DNA of 28,604 nucleotides from CAYGZM01 sp964354365 (GTDB taxonomy: Bacteria > Planctomycetota > Phycisphaerae > Sedimentisphaerales > Anaerobacaceae): positions 1 to 28,604 of the forward strand of contig CAYGZM010000039.1 of the NCBI GenBank assembly GCA_964354365.1, read 5' to 3'. Positions 1-7,617 of the stretch are shown here, piece by piece (positions within the stretch are counted from its first letter, which is position 1; the number at the start of each line of letters is the position of its first letter). The notes under the pieces are model-generated. The model saw only the letters and a list, made by a program, of their open reading frames with translations, was not told where the DNA came from and searched no databases. Both the position numbers and the translations under genes were made by a program.

Positions 1-383
1 ATCGCGTATGTCACGACCTCTCCGCGGATGCCTGTCGGGCACTGATAGAGTTTTATATTGGGGCAGTATTCGAATAGCAGCCCGTCCTTGACTCCCTTTA
101 TCCGGTCTGCTTCTGTGGCGCTCCATCCGGGCCAATATACCCAGCAGGTCCCGTCCTTGTTAAAGGAACCGAGGCTTGTGTTGCCGTTAATGATCTTGTC
201 GTCGTTATCGTCCGCGTAGAGACCCCAGGCAAGGACCAGCTGCTTGCAGTTACTCAGACATGCGGTGCGCTTGCCCTGCTCCCTGACCCTGTTCAATGCA
301 GGCATAAGGATCGCCATCAATAGAGCGATAATGGCGATTACGACAAGGAGCTCCACCAATGTGAATCCGTTTCGTTTGTCCAT
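1..383 (-). CDS. Type II secretion-type pseudopilin, N-terminal part (runs off the window)
   Basis: Reading leftwards from the ATG at 383-381, the protein begins MDKRNGFTLVELLVVIAII, the class III prepilin signal: a short basic leader, a Gly-Phe cleavage site, Glu at +5 of the mature protein and a hydrophobic helix. A prepilin peptidase would cut and N-methylate it. The mature part has the ACLSNCKQLVLAWGLYADDN stretch typical of the many pseudopilin-like proteins (DUF1559/H-X9-DG type) of planctomycetes, then Trp- and Cys-containing segments. The start is supported by GGAGG seven bases upstream. The C-terminal part lies beyond position 1, so the full domain cannot be judged. The family is certain from the N-terminus; the specific role is unknown. 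Confidence 0.85.
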   Translation of the reverse strand, partial: MDKRNGFTLVELLVVIAIIALLMAILMPALNRVREQGKRTACLSNCKQLVLAWGLYADDNDDKIINGNTSLGSFNKDGTCWVYWPGWSATEADRIKGVKDGLLFEYCPNIKLYQCPTGIRGEVVTYA

Positions 384-546
384 GGCTGCGCCTCCAATTT
401 CCACTGACAACTAACACAGGTCGTACCTTAATATGATTGTACATCCTTCGCGGACTTCAATCAAGCAAAATTCGCCTGCCGGCGGACCAGGGAGGGAAAT
501 CCCTCAAATCATGTAGGACAAGGCGCCAATCCGGATTTCTCACCGG

Positions 547-561
547 CCCGCCGCAGGCGGG
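547..561. repeat. GCCCGC/GGCGGG palindromic mini-repeat
   Basis: CCCGCC-GCA-GGCGGG forms a perfect 6-bp stem. It lies in the non-coding gap between the pseudopilin and PEP-CTERM genes. A weaker relative (CGCC-TGCC-GGCG) sits at 474-485. Similar small palindromes recur at 25552-25575, 25681-25693, 28003-28015 and 28176-28189, so this is a dispersed family rather than a chance hairpin. It could also help terminate the PEP-CTERM transcript, but no T-tract follows on the minus strand. Confidence 0.5.
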
Positions 562-574
562 TGGGAAATGCAGG

Positions 575-1345
575 CTAAATCAGCCCGCAGCCCTCCGGAT
601 TTTGGCGTTTTGGATACTCTTGGAGTGTGCTGCGCCTTCGGAGCAGTGCGATACTGCCGAGGCCGAGCAGCAGAATCGTCCCTGGCTCGGGGATTGCGCC
701 GCCAATGGTTACTACTTGAGCGTCGCCCTTTCCTAACTCAAATGCGGCAAAGCCAGCGTCCCAACTGTCGAACGTCGCGTGATACGACTGGGCCCAGTTA
801 GACATCCCGCCGATGGTAAGCCCCGTATAGACCCCGCTGGCCAGGCCCGCAGCGGTGAAGGAGCTGACGGACTCCTCAACCAACAATCCCGTTGCTGAAA
901 CGCCCCAGGATTCAGGCAACCACAGGAAGGCCTCGGAATAATCACCCAAAGCCACCAGACCTGTGCCACTGCCTGCCTGCCCGAACGAGACGGCCTGCGC
1001 CAGAAATGTGCCGGCTGAAGTGTTGCCCCAGGGGGCGTGCACCTCGGGGTCGTGCCCGGACAGCAGGACGTTGCCCGTGATGCCGGCTGCCAGCACAGAC
1101 GGACTGAGCCCGCTCATGTCGCCGAGGTAGTTCCATCCTGCAACCAGAACGTTGTGCGAAGCCAGGTCCGCCGCCGTGACCGGGTTGCCCGGATTTCTAA
1201 GGTCGAATACCATCCCCAGGTTTGTCAGGGCAGTCTGGATGCCGGCTTGGGGCCCGCCCCCGTCGTAAACCAGTATGTTTGCCGCAAAGGCGCCGGCGCT
1301 GAACGCCAGCAGTACGCAAGTAGTCCAGAATCTCTTTATCACCAT
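575..1345 (-). CDS. PEP-CTERM sorting domain protein, exported
   Basis: A 256-residue secreted protein. The N-terminus is a signal peptide (basic start, hydrophobic core, cleavage near AFAA). The body (about residues 23-215) starts NILVYDGGGPQAGIQTALTNLG and resembles extracellular proteins with a Rossmann-like or DUF4350-type opening, but I cannot name a domain. Residues near 218-238 are a PEP-CTERM signal: PEPGTILLLGLGSIALLRRR, i.e. the PEP motif, a membrane helix and an Arg cluster. Exosortase (EpsH-type) would cleave it. The chain continues about 18 residues past the Arg cluster, which is unusual because these signals normally end within a few residues. The start may be the ATG at 1345 or the GTG at 1339; GAGG sits just upstream and spaces slightly better for a start a few bases downstream. 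Confidence 0.8.
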   Translation of the reverse strand: MVIKRFWTTCVLLAFSAGAFAANILVYDGGGPQAGIQTALTNLGMVFDLRNPGNPVTAADLASHNVLVAGWNYLGDMSGLSPSVLAAGITGNVLLSGHDPEVHAPWGNTSAGTFLAQAVSFGQAGSGTGLVALGDYSEAFLWLPESWGVSATGLLVEESVSSFTAAGLASGVYTGLTIGGMSNWAQSYHATFDSWDAGFAAFELGKGDAQVVTIGGAIPEPGTILLLGLGSIALLRRRSTLQEYPKRQNPEGCGLI

Positions 1346-1590
1346 TTCCTCACAGATGTCCTGAAGTCCTGGTCTTCAATGCAGACCACCGACGCGCGAT
1401 ATACCGACACACTACCGCTACACTTCCGTGGCTGCCGGGGCCGCATAACGCAAAAGACCACCCGATACAAAGGTGAGAAGCCTGACATGACTTTCTCACC
1501 ACTCCTCCTTGAACAACAGAAATTTACCCGATTCAGCCGAAAATGTCAAGCATAAAGTCCGAAAAATGGCCAATTCACACCGATACCAGC

Positions 1591-1907
1591 CTATTCAATA
1601 CCCAACAACCAGTCGCCCGTGAATACGCCCAGGTCGCGCGCATCAACAACGCCGTCTCCGGCCCGGGCTCATTCATATCAACGCCAATGCCCATCGCCGT
1701 CACCCAGCCGCCGGACAATAACCTTGCGCCATTCTCTTGGACATCGCGCCTCTTGAACCGCTCCGAATAGCACAACCCACGCCTTCCACGACGATCATAC
1801 TGCACCGACCAGGCGAGCTTCAAAATTATTATAGGATCTTCCACCTCAAATGCAAGCAAAAACAAAGCAGGTGTTGCCGACCACCTCAAAATCCCGTAGA
1901 ATCGCAA
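1591..1907 (-). pseudogene. Decayed 3' end of a dockerin-like secreted protein gene
   Basis: On the minus strand, bases 1659-1591 read GDGVVDARDLGVFTGDWL plus LGIE and a stop. This matches the Ca-binding-loop and helix pattern (D-G-x-x-D-x-x-D-L) of dockerin-like C-termini common in planctomycete extracellular proteins. Immediately upstream in that frame there is a TGA, and the sequence that should precede it (VDMNEPGP, about 1660-1690) lies in another frame, which suggests a frameshift. The other-frame open stretch reaches 1907 but has no recognisable domain. The rest of the 1346-2012 interval shows no convincing gene. This is most simply a gene relic; the extent beyond 1659 is uncertain. 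Confidence 0.35.
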
Positions 1908-2012
1908 GCATAGAAAACGCCGAAATCAGTGGCTGCAGGAGCAAACAGATAAATTGATTTTGATTCCGGAAGTCTCGAGCGGTAGTTGCCCGGCCCGACC
2001 GCACAGTTCAAA

Positions 2013-2507
2013 ATGAGCAAACTGGGAAGACACAATTCGACTCTAACGGCAATTCGCGCCATCATACTGATGCTGGCGGCCCTTCTTATCGCTGGTTGCA
2101 GCCGCGGGGCAGTCCCTCGGCGCAGCAGTGTTCGCACCGGAATGTCGTTCGATAAAGTGTTCCTTCTCTACAAGGATATCGACCCCTTGGGCACCGATAC
2201 GTCGAAGTATTTGCCGCAGAGCAAAGCTGTAAGCTCGCGCCAAGAACAGGATTGTATCTCCGAGACGTATCGTTTCCATTTGCGCGACCGCGCAGGGCCG
2301 ACGCCCTATTTGCTCACCTTCAAAAGCTGTAAATTAAGCGAGGATGCAAGGCAGGCAATAAGAGACCGTGCCTACAGGAAGGTTGCGAATCTCGCCAAAA
2401 GACGCAGCGTTGACCCGGACGACATATCTCGCGTTCTGTCCCTGATTGAAGCCTCTATTCCCGAATACTCCCGGTTTGATCTAATCGCTATCGAGCCCGA
2501 ACAATAA
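2013..2507 (+). CDS. Small lipoprotein, function unknown
   Basis: About 164 residues from the ATG at 2013. An in-frame TTG at 1986 is possible but would put nine extra residues before the signal peptide. The N-terminus is basic and then hydrophobic, ending in a lipobox LIAGC, so it should be lipidated and held in a membrane. The mature domain is polar and contains GMSFDKVFLLYKDIDPLGT, two cysteines and an Arg/Lys-rich helix ending in FDLIAIEPEQ. The 'GMSFDKV' opening resembles the start of small SmpA/BamE-like outer-membrane lipoproteins, which often begin with a GMT/SxxxV turn, but the rest does not clearly fit. It is convergent with the large minus-strand glycosyltransferase gene. Real gene: likely. 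Function: not recognised. Confidence 0.6.
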   Translation: MSKLGRHNSTLTAIRAIILMLAALLIAGCSRGAVPRRSSVRTGMSFDKVFLLYKDIDPLGTDTSKYLPQSKAVSSRQEQDCISETYRFHLRDRAGPTPYLLTFKSCKLSEDARQAIRDRAYRKVANLAKRRSVDPDDISRVLSLIEASIPEYSRFDLIAIEPEQ

Positions 2508-2540
2508 CCGCCACCCGCGTCCGGTCCCCTGTGGTTCAGT

Positions 2541-2563
2541 ATTCCTTGTTTGATATTCCTTAC
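2541..2563. repeat. AT-rich dispersed word, copy 1
   Basis: ATTCCTTGTTTGATATTCC here closely matches ATTCCTTGTTCGATATTC at 20384. Both copies are in gaps beside gene ends. Next to it, 2619-2643 is built from repeats of the word 'atcaagc/gagcatc', which overlaps the last codons of the glycosyltransferase gene. Probably a short interspersed or slippage-derived repeat. Confidence 0.4.
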
Positions 2564-2626
2564 TTTCCCCTGCGTTCTTCCCATTCGTGCTTTAAGCTCT
2601 CATTCCCTCCGCACAGGCATCGAGCA

Positions 2627-5002
2627 TCAAGTATCAAGCATCTCTACCTGTTTCTCCTGCAATTTGCTCTTTGCGGGAGCCTCTTTGATCGGCAGGGCTT
2701 TCTCAACTGTTTGCTCTACCGGGTTGGCTTGTTCTGCTGAAACGCTGTTATTGCTCTGGACCTTGTCGATTATCGAGTAAGTCTCGACTATCGCCAGCAG
2801 GCTCAGCAGGAAGCTCAGCGTGCTCTCCGCCCCCTGGTTGATGTTAGCGCCCCCGCGCATCAGCCCGTCGGTGCATCCTTTCGTCCTGAAGTCATAAAGC
2901 GGAAGGTGCAGGTCATTCGCCCCTAAAAACCAGTCGAAGGCCTTTCTCTGCAATTTCAGATATGCGGTGTCCCGCGTGGCGTCGTAAGCCGCCCTTAACA
3001 TCATAACCATACTCGCCGTTTCTACCGGTAGCTGGTCGAACGCGGCTCTTCTTTGGCCGCGCTGATACCAGCCATTACACCCAACGAAGCTGAAATGCTC
3101 TCCGTTGAAGCTCTCCGCCAACAGGAATTCACACGTCTTCTTCGCCGCCGCCAGGTATTTCTCGTCCCCCAGGGTCACCCCGGCCACAAACAACGCGTGG
3201 CACAGCACCGCGTTATCATAGGTCAGCGCATCCTCAAACCACTGCCAATTGGAAAAGCTGTTCTCCTCGTACCGACGAACAAGACTTTCCGCTGCCAACT
3301 CCACTTGGCGCTTGATGTCACTTGCGCCGGGAAACTGCTTGAGATAGTCCGACATCCCCAATATCGAATAAGCCATACCCCGTGGATACTGCTTCTGAAC
3401 AAGCCCCACGGATATATCAAAACAGTCCTTGACGGTGGACAAATATGCCGGCGATGGAGGCCTCGCCATAACCGTCCCGAACGCCCACAGCACCCTGCCG
3501 AATGCATCATTCGCCGGCTCATTCCTCGCCCACGTCCTGTCGAAATTCATAAAGTTCCTGATCGATCCATCGTTATTCTGCGAATGAATAATGAACGATA
3601 GATACCGCTCGAAAAGCTCCAGCGCTTCCGGGCCGGGATGCTGAGTGTGGTATTCCGCCATCGCTATCACCGCCCTGGCGTTGTCGTCCGTGCAGTAACC
3701 TTGCGACCGGTCCGGTATCGTGAACTTCGCATGCTGGAAAAGTCCCGTATCGTCGGTCAGCCGCTTTAGGTGCTCCAGCGAAGGCTCCGGAGCTTCGATA
3801 CTCGATATCGTCTCGGCCGCCGTCAGCGGACTCTTCGCGCCAACCGGGATGAGAGCTCGCTTTGTGTTAAACAGCTTCCAATACACTTGCCCGGTCTTCG
3901 GCCATGTCCGCGACCTGCCGTAATCGTAAGCACGCCGCCGAAGTGAGTAAAACAGCGAATCGTTCTCAAGCAGCTCCACTATCGCTTCTGCAATTTCCTT
4001 CGAGTCTCCCGATTGCACTAACTTGCCTCTCCCGTCGGCCAGAAGCTCCATCGCCGCCCAATAAGGCGTCGAGACCACTGCCTTGCCCGTACCCACTGCA
4101 AACGATAATGTCCCGCTTGTCAGCTGCTTCCTGCTCAGATAAGGCGTCACGTAAATCTCGGCCGCGCACAGAAAATTGTGCAGCTCCTGCTCGCTCACAA
4201 ATCTGTTGTGAAAAATCACGTGATCCTGCAGCCCCAAATCCTTAACCAGCCCCTGCAGACCGAACCTGTACGATTCCCCGTCGCTTTTCAGCACGTTCGG
4301 GTGCGTCATACCTAACACGATGTACAGAACTGACGGCTCCGCCTCGATGATCCTCGGCATCGCGCTGAGCATAACCTCTATACCCTTGTTCTTGTTAAGA
4401 AGCCCGAACGTCAGAATGGTCCTTCGGCCTTCCATACCGAATTTATGCTTGTAGTAGTTGCTGTCAACGAACGGCAAATCAGGTATGCCGTGCGGGATCA
4501 GCTCCACTTTCGTGCCCGATACCCCGTAAACGTCCCGCAGCATCGTCACGCCGCGCTCGTTCATTGTGATTACTTTGTACGACGCGTCGCACAGCTCAAC
4601 CATCGCCTTATTGTAAGCCTCCTCCGGCTCATCCAGCACCGTATGCAGAGTCGTCACTATCGGCGCCTTCAGCCTGTTAAGCAGCAGGTTCAGGTAAGAG
4701 CCGCCTTCACCGCCGAACAGCCCGAATTCGTGCTGAACCGACACTAAGTCAACGTGACTGAAATTGATATAGTCCGCCGCACTGATATAATCCCTTTTCA
4801 CGTCTTGCCGGATCTCAAACTTCACCGGATCGTCGTATTTCAAATCCTCCCCGGACCGCATTGCTACAACCAGCGGCTCAAATTCTCCTCGCGCCGCCGC
4901 CGCCGCACTTCTGATCAGATCGGACGCAAACGTCGCAATTCCGCATTTTCTTGGCGGAAAAGAAGATATGAAAACTACCCTTTTCTTGGCATGTTTTACC
5001 AT
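2627..5002 (-). CDS. GT4-family glycosyltransferase fused to a C-terminal all-alpha domain
   Basis: A 791-residue cytoplasmic protein with two halves. Residues 6-380 are a GT-B glycosyltransferase of family GT4: RVVFISSFPPRKCGIATFA is the N-terminal donor/acceptor loop, VELIPHGIPD (167-176) and TFGLLNKNKGIEVML (198-212) are the classic linker and start of the second Rossmann domain, and SGTLSFAVGTGKAVVSTPYW (296-315) is the nucleotide-sugar-binding segment. Residues about 405-755 carry repeated helical stretches and the motif GYCTDDNARAVIAM (435-448), seen in proteins encoded beside GH130 phosphorylases. They look like an (alpha/alpha)-barrel glycosidase or epimerase fold. The last 40 residues are a low-complexity Lys/Glu/Gln tail. 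The sugar donor and acceptor cannot be read from sequence. No neighbour on this strand shares an operon. The SD for the ATG at 5002 is weak. Confidence 0.8.
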   Translation of the reverse strand: MVKHAKKRVVFISSFPPRKCGIATFASDLIRSAAAAARGEFEPLVVAMRSGEDLKYDDPVKFEIRQDVKRDYISAADYINFSHVDLVSVQHEFGLFGGEGGSYLNLLLNRLKAPIVTTLHTVLDEPEEAYNKAMVELCDASYKVITMNERGVTMLRDVYGVSGTKVELIPHGIPDLPFVDSNYYKHKFGMEGRRTILTFGLLNKNKGIEVMLSAMPRIIEAEPSVLYIVLGMTHPNVLKSDGESYRFGLQGLVKDLGLQDHVIFHNRFVSEQELHNFLCAAEIYVTPYLSRKQLTSGTLSFAVGTGKAVVSTPYWAAMELLADGRGKLVQSGDSKEIAEAIVELLENDSLFYSLRRRAYDYGRSRTWPKTGQVYWKLFNTKRALIPVGAKSPLTAAETISSIEAPEPSLEHLKRLTDDTGLFQHAKFTIPDRSQGYCTDDNARAVIAMAEYHTQHPGPEALELFERYLSFIIHSQNNDGSIRNFMNFDRTWARNEPANDAFGRVLWAFGTVMARPPSPAYLSTVKDCFDISVGLVQKQYPRGMAYSILGMSDYLKQFPGASDIKRQVELAAESLVRRYEENSFSNWQWFEDALTYDNAVLCHALFVAGVTLGDEKYLAAAKKTCEFLLAESFNGEHFSFVGCNGWYQRGQRRAAFDQLPVETASMVMMLRAAYDATRDTAYLKLQRKAFDWFLGANDLHLPLYDFRTKGCTDGLMRGGANINQGAESTLSFLLSLLAIVETYSIIDKVQSNNSVSAEQANPVEQTVEKALPIKEAPAKSKLQEKQVEMLDT

Positions 5003-5228
5003 GCTGCAAAGTCACTCTTTCTGCACCGAAACATAAGCTCCATTCATTCTAAGAGTGCCCGGCTATTGTGTCAAGTCAATTGCCGTCGCACCTTATATTG
5101 TAGCCCGTCCGCGACCTCAATTGCTCTCAGATAGGGCCTTGAAAGGCCGAAATCAGCCTCTATTGCAGATTTTTGTGAAATTTTTCGTCAATTTTCAGTT
5201 TTTTTACTACCATCAAGCGCTCGATTCG

Positions 5229-5263
5229 TATAATATACTACTAATTCAGTAGGAATACAGGAG
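5229..5263 (+). promoter_or_regulatory. Promoter -10, Rrf2-type operator and ribosome binding site of the cys/nif operon
   Basis: A consensus -10 box TATAAT is at 5229-5234. A palindrome CTACT-AATTC-AGTAG follows at 5238-5252, covering the expected transcription start, so a protein bound there would block initiation. AGGAG at 5259-5263 is five bases before the ATG at 5269. No good -35 box is visible at 17 bp, and the upstream region (5160-5210) is T-rich. The layout fits autorepression by the Rrf2 protein encoded immediately downstream; IscR and CymR are known to act this way. Confidence 0.6.
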
Positions 5264-5268
5264 TTGGT

Positions 5269-5703
5269 ATGAAGCTTTCTACAAGAACAAGATATGGCGT
5301 CAGGGCTATGTTGGACCTGGCTGAAAACGCCTCAAAAGGCCCTATGCAGCTCAGGGAAATCGCCCGTCGTCAGGAAATATCAGCCAAATACCTCGAGCAG
5401 TTGATGGCTGTACTTAAATCCGCCGGCCTGGCAAGAAGTGTCAGAGGAGCCAAAGGAGGCTATGTCCTTGCAAGGCCCCCGGAGCGGATAAGACTCAGTG
5501 ACATTTTTCATTGTCTCGAAGGATATGTGACCACCGCCGAGTGTGTCGAGAATGCCGGTTACTGTCATCGGGCCGCCGACTGTGCCGCTCGGAACGTCTG
5601 GGCAAAGGTGCACCGGGCAATTGAAGGTGTCCTCCAGTCCGTTACCCTGCAGGACTTGGTTGACCAGGCTAAGGAATCCGGCGCCTCGGATTATCAGATA
5701 TGA
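5269..5703 (+). CDS. Rrf2-family transcriptional regulator (IscR/CymR-like)
   Basis: A 144-residue winged-helix repressor. Residues 1-65 hold the Rrf2 N-terminus MKLSTRTRYGVRAMLDLA, the recognition helix with SAKYLEQLMAVLKSAGL and the wing VRGAKGGYVLARPP. Three cysteines (C92, C99, C105) sit where E. coli IscR has C92, C98 and C104, its [2Fe-2S] ligands; the first spacing is one residue longer. It heads an operon of cysteine synthesis and Fe-S assembly genes, and its stop is 12 bases before the next start. It therefore probably senses Fe-S status (IscR-like) or cysteine supply (CymR-like). The cysteines favour the former and the neighbouring genes fit either. Family is certain; the ligand is inferred. 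Confidence 0.92.
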   Translation: MKLSTRTRYGVRAMLDLAENASKGPMQLREIARRQEISAKYLEQLMAVLKSAGLARSVRGAKGGYVLARPPERIRLSDIFHCLEGYVTTAECVENAGYCHRAADCAARNVWAKVHRAIEGVLQSVTLQDLVDQAKESGASDYQI

Positions 5704-5715
5704 ATGGAGAGACCT

Positions 5716-6636
5716 ATGAGCGCAATACTTGAAAACATCATCGCAGCAGTCGGCTTTACGCCCCTGGTGAGAATCAACAAGCTCGGCTCGCCCAATGCAA
5801 CAATTCTCGCCAAGCTTGAGTCGTATAATCCCTGCGGCAGTGTCAAAGACAGAATCGCAAAGGCGATGATACAAGCCGCCGAAAAAGACGGCTTGATAAA
5901 GCCCGACACCCTCATTATCGAGCCGACCAGTGGAAATACGGGCATCGGCCTTGCCTTTATATGTGCCGCAAAGGGCTATCGGTTGATGCTCACAATGCCC
6001 GAATCAATGAGCATTGAGAGAAGAAAGCTCCTCAAGCTGTTCGGAGCCGAGATCGTCCTGACCCCGGCCGAGCTTGGCATGACCGGAGCTGTCCGGAAGG
6101 CTGAGCAGCTCGTCGCAGAGAATCCCGGCTCCTTCATGCCACAGCAGTTCAAAAACCCCGCCAACCCGCAGGTCCACAGAGAAACCACCGCAAAAGAGAT
6201 ATGGATAGATACCGACGGCAACATCGACGTCTTTGTCGCCGGGGTGGGGACCGGCGGAACCCTAACCGGATGCGCAGAGGTCCTGAAGCAGCACAACAAG
6301 AACATAAAGGCCGTTGCTGTTGAGCCGAAGGATTCCCCTGTCCTCTCCGGCGGCCGACCCGGCCCCCACAAAATACAGGGCATCGGCGCCGGTTTTGTCC
6401 CGGAGGTACTGAAGATCGAGTTGATTGATGAAATCATACAGGTCGCCAACGATGACGCTATGGAAACAGCCCGGCAGTTGGCCGCAAAGGAAGGTATAAT
6501 GGCCGGTATAAGCTCGGGCGCCGCTGTGTGGGCCGCGATCCAGCTTTCAAAACGCCCACAGAACGAGAGCAAAACCATAGTCGTCATCTTGCCCGACACC
6601 GGCGAAAGATACATCTCAACCGGTATGTTTGAATAG
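5716..6636 (+). CDS. cysK: Cysteine synthase (O-acetylserine sulfhydrylase)
   Basis: A PLP enzyme that makes cysteine from O-acetylserine and sulfide. The lysine that holds PLP is K44 in NPCGSVKDRIAKAM. The substrate-binding loop TSGNTGIGLA is at 71-80, the glycine-rich phosphate loop GVGTGGTLTG is in mid-protein and PDTGERYIST is near the C-terminus; all match the CysK/CysM family. At 306 residues it has the usual length. I chose the ATG at 5716 rather than the in-frame ATG at 5704 because GGAGAG lies four bases before 5716. The next gene, cysE, supplies its O-acetylserine substrate, and the two enzymes form a complex in other bacteria. Confidence 0.95.
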   Translation: MSAILENIIAAVGFTPLVRINKLGSPNATILAKLESYNPCGSVKDRIAKAMIQAAEKDGLIKPDTLIIEPTSGNTGIGLAFICAAKGYRLMLTMPESMSIERRKLLKLFGAEIVLTPAELGMTGAVRKAEQLVAENPGSFMPQQFKNPANPQVHRETTAKEIWIDTDGNIDVFVAGVGTGGTLTGCAEVLKQHNKNIKAVAVEPKDSPVLSGGRPGPHKIQGIGAGFVPEVLKIELIDEIIQVANDDAMETARQLAAKEGIMAGISSGAAVWAAIQLSKRPQNESKTIVVILPDTGERYISTGMFE

Positions 6637-6667
6637 CCCTAAACGGTTTTTGCCGGAGAATCCGACA

Positions 6668-7615
6668 ATGCAAAAGAAAAGATTCAACGATAAGAAAATC
6701 AAAACCCTCGTCGGCCAAATCGCCGAGACCTACAAAGGCGATTGCGGAATAAACTTCATCGACGCCTCCAATCTGCCCGTCAGGGGCGAGATTCTTGAAA
6801 TCCTCGAATTGCTCATCGAGGTGCTCTTTCCGGGCCATACCGGAAAAAGGACCGTCACAAAATCGAATATCAATTTCATAGTCGGCGACATCCTCTGCCA
6901 GGTGTATGACGAGCTTTCGGCACAGATCGAGCGAGCCTTCAAATACCAGTGCAAAATAAAAAAATGCGACGGCTGCGACTGCCGAACAATGGCCGAGAAT
7001 GTCACCCGGGGCCTGCTGACCCGGCTGCCCAAAATCAGAGAGCTCCTCAAAGGCGACGTCCGCGCAGCGTTTGAAGGCGACCCCGCCGCGAAATCTTACG
7101 AGGAAATCGTGATAAGTTATCCCTGCATCATTGCCATTGCCACCCATCGCATTGCTCACGAGCTCTATCTAAAGCAGGTACCCCTCATTCCTCGCATTAT
7201 GGCCGAATGTGCGCACGCCAAAACCGGAATCGACATCCATCCCGGCGCAACTATCGGCAACAGCTTCTTCATCGACCACGGCACCGGAGTCGTAATCGGC
7301 GAGACCACCGTCATCGGTGATAACGTCAAAATCTACCAGGGCGCCACGCTCGGCGCCTTGAGCTTTGCAAAGGACGAAAGGGGAAGGGTGATAAAGGGCG
7401 GTAAAAGACATCCGACCATAGAGGACAACGTCACCGTCTATGCCGAGGCCACGATACTGGGCGATATTGTCATCGGCAAAGGCGCCGTAATCGGCGGTAA
7501 CGTCTGGATAAAGGAGTCCGTCCCGCCAGGCGTCACAGTAAAAACCCCGAACCCCGATTTAGTATATATCAAAAACGGCCGGGAGCACAAATTGACCCAA
7601 CCAAGAACCGCTTGA
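6668..7615 (+). CDS. cysE: Serine O-acetyltransferase, long form with a Cys cluster
   Basis: Acetylates serine with acetyl-CoA, the first step of cysteine synthesis. The C-terminal half (about residues 180-290) is a left-handed beta helix of hexapeptide repeats. It has the active-site region TGIDIHPGATIG, DHGTGVVIGET and IGDNVKIYQGATLGALSF. The N-terminal half is a helical domain longer than in E. coli CysE and like the EpsC/SrpH group. Unusually, it has four cysteines in 11 residues (C95, C100, C103, C105 in CKIKKCDGCDC), which could bind a metal or Fe-S cluster. The C-terminus lacks the usual terminal Ile of the CysK-binding tail. Start at the ATG at 6668, preceded by GGAG; an upstream in-frame ATG at 6629 would overlap cysK. 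Confidence 0.92.
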   Translation: MQKKRFNDKKIKTLVGQIAETYKGDCGINFIDASNLPVRGEILEILELLIEVLFPGHTGKRTVTKSNINFIVGDILCQVYDELSAQIERAFKYQCKIKKCDGCDCRTMAENVTRGLLTRLPKIRELLKGDVRAAFEGDPAAKSYEEIVISYPCIIAIATHRIAHELYLKQVPLIPRIMAECAHAKTGIDIHPGATIGNSFFIDHGTGVVIGETTVIGDNVKIYQGATLGALSFAKDERGRVIKGGKRHPTIEDNVTVYAEATILGDIVIGKGAVIGGNVWIKESVPPGVTVKTPNPDLVYIKNGREHKLTQPRTA

Positions 7616-7617
7616 TT

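Noticed and set aside
1037..1555. A 172-codon plus-strand ORF opposite the PEP-CTERM gene
   Set aside because: It overlaps the PEP-CTERM gene on the other strand, has no ribosome site and no domain; a shadow ORF.
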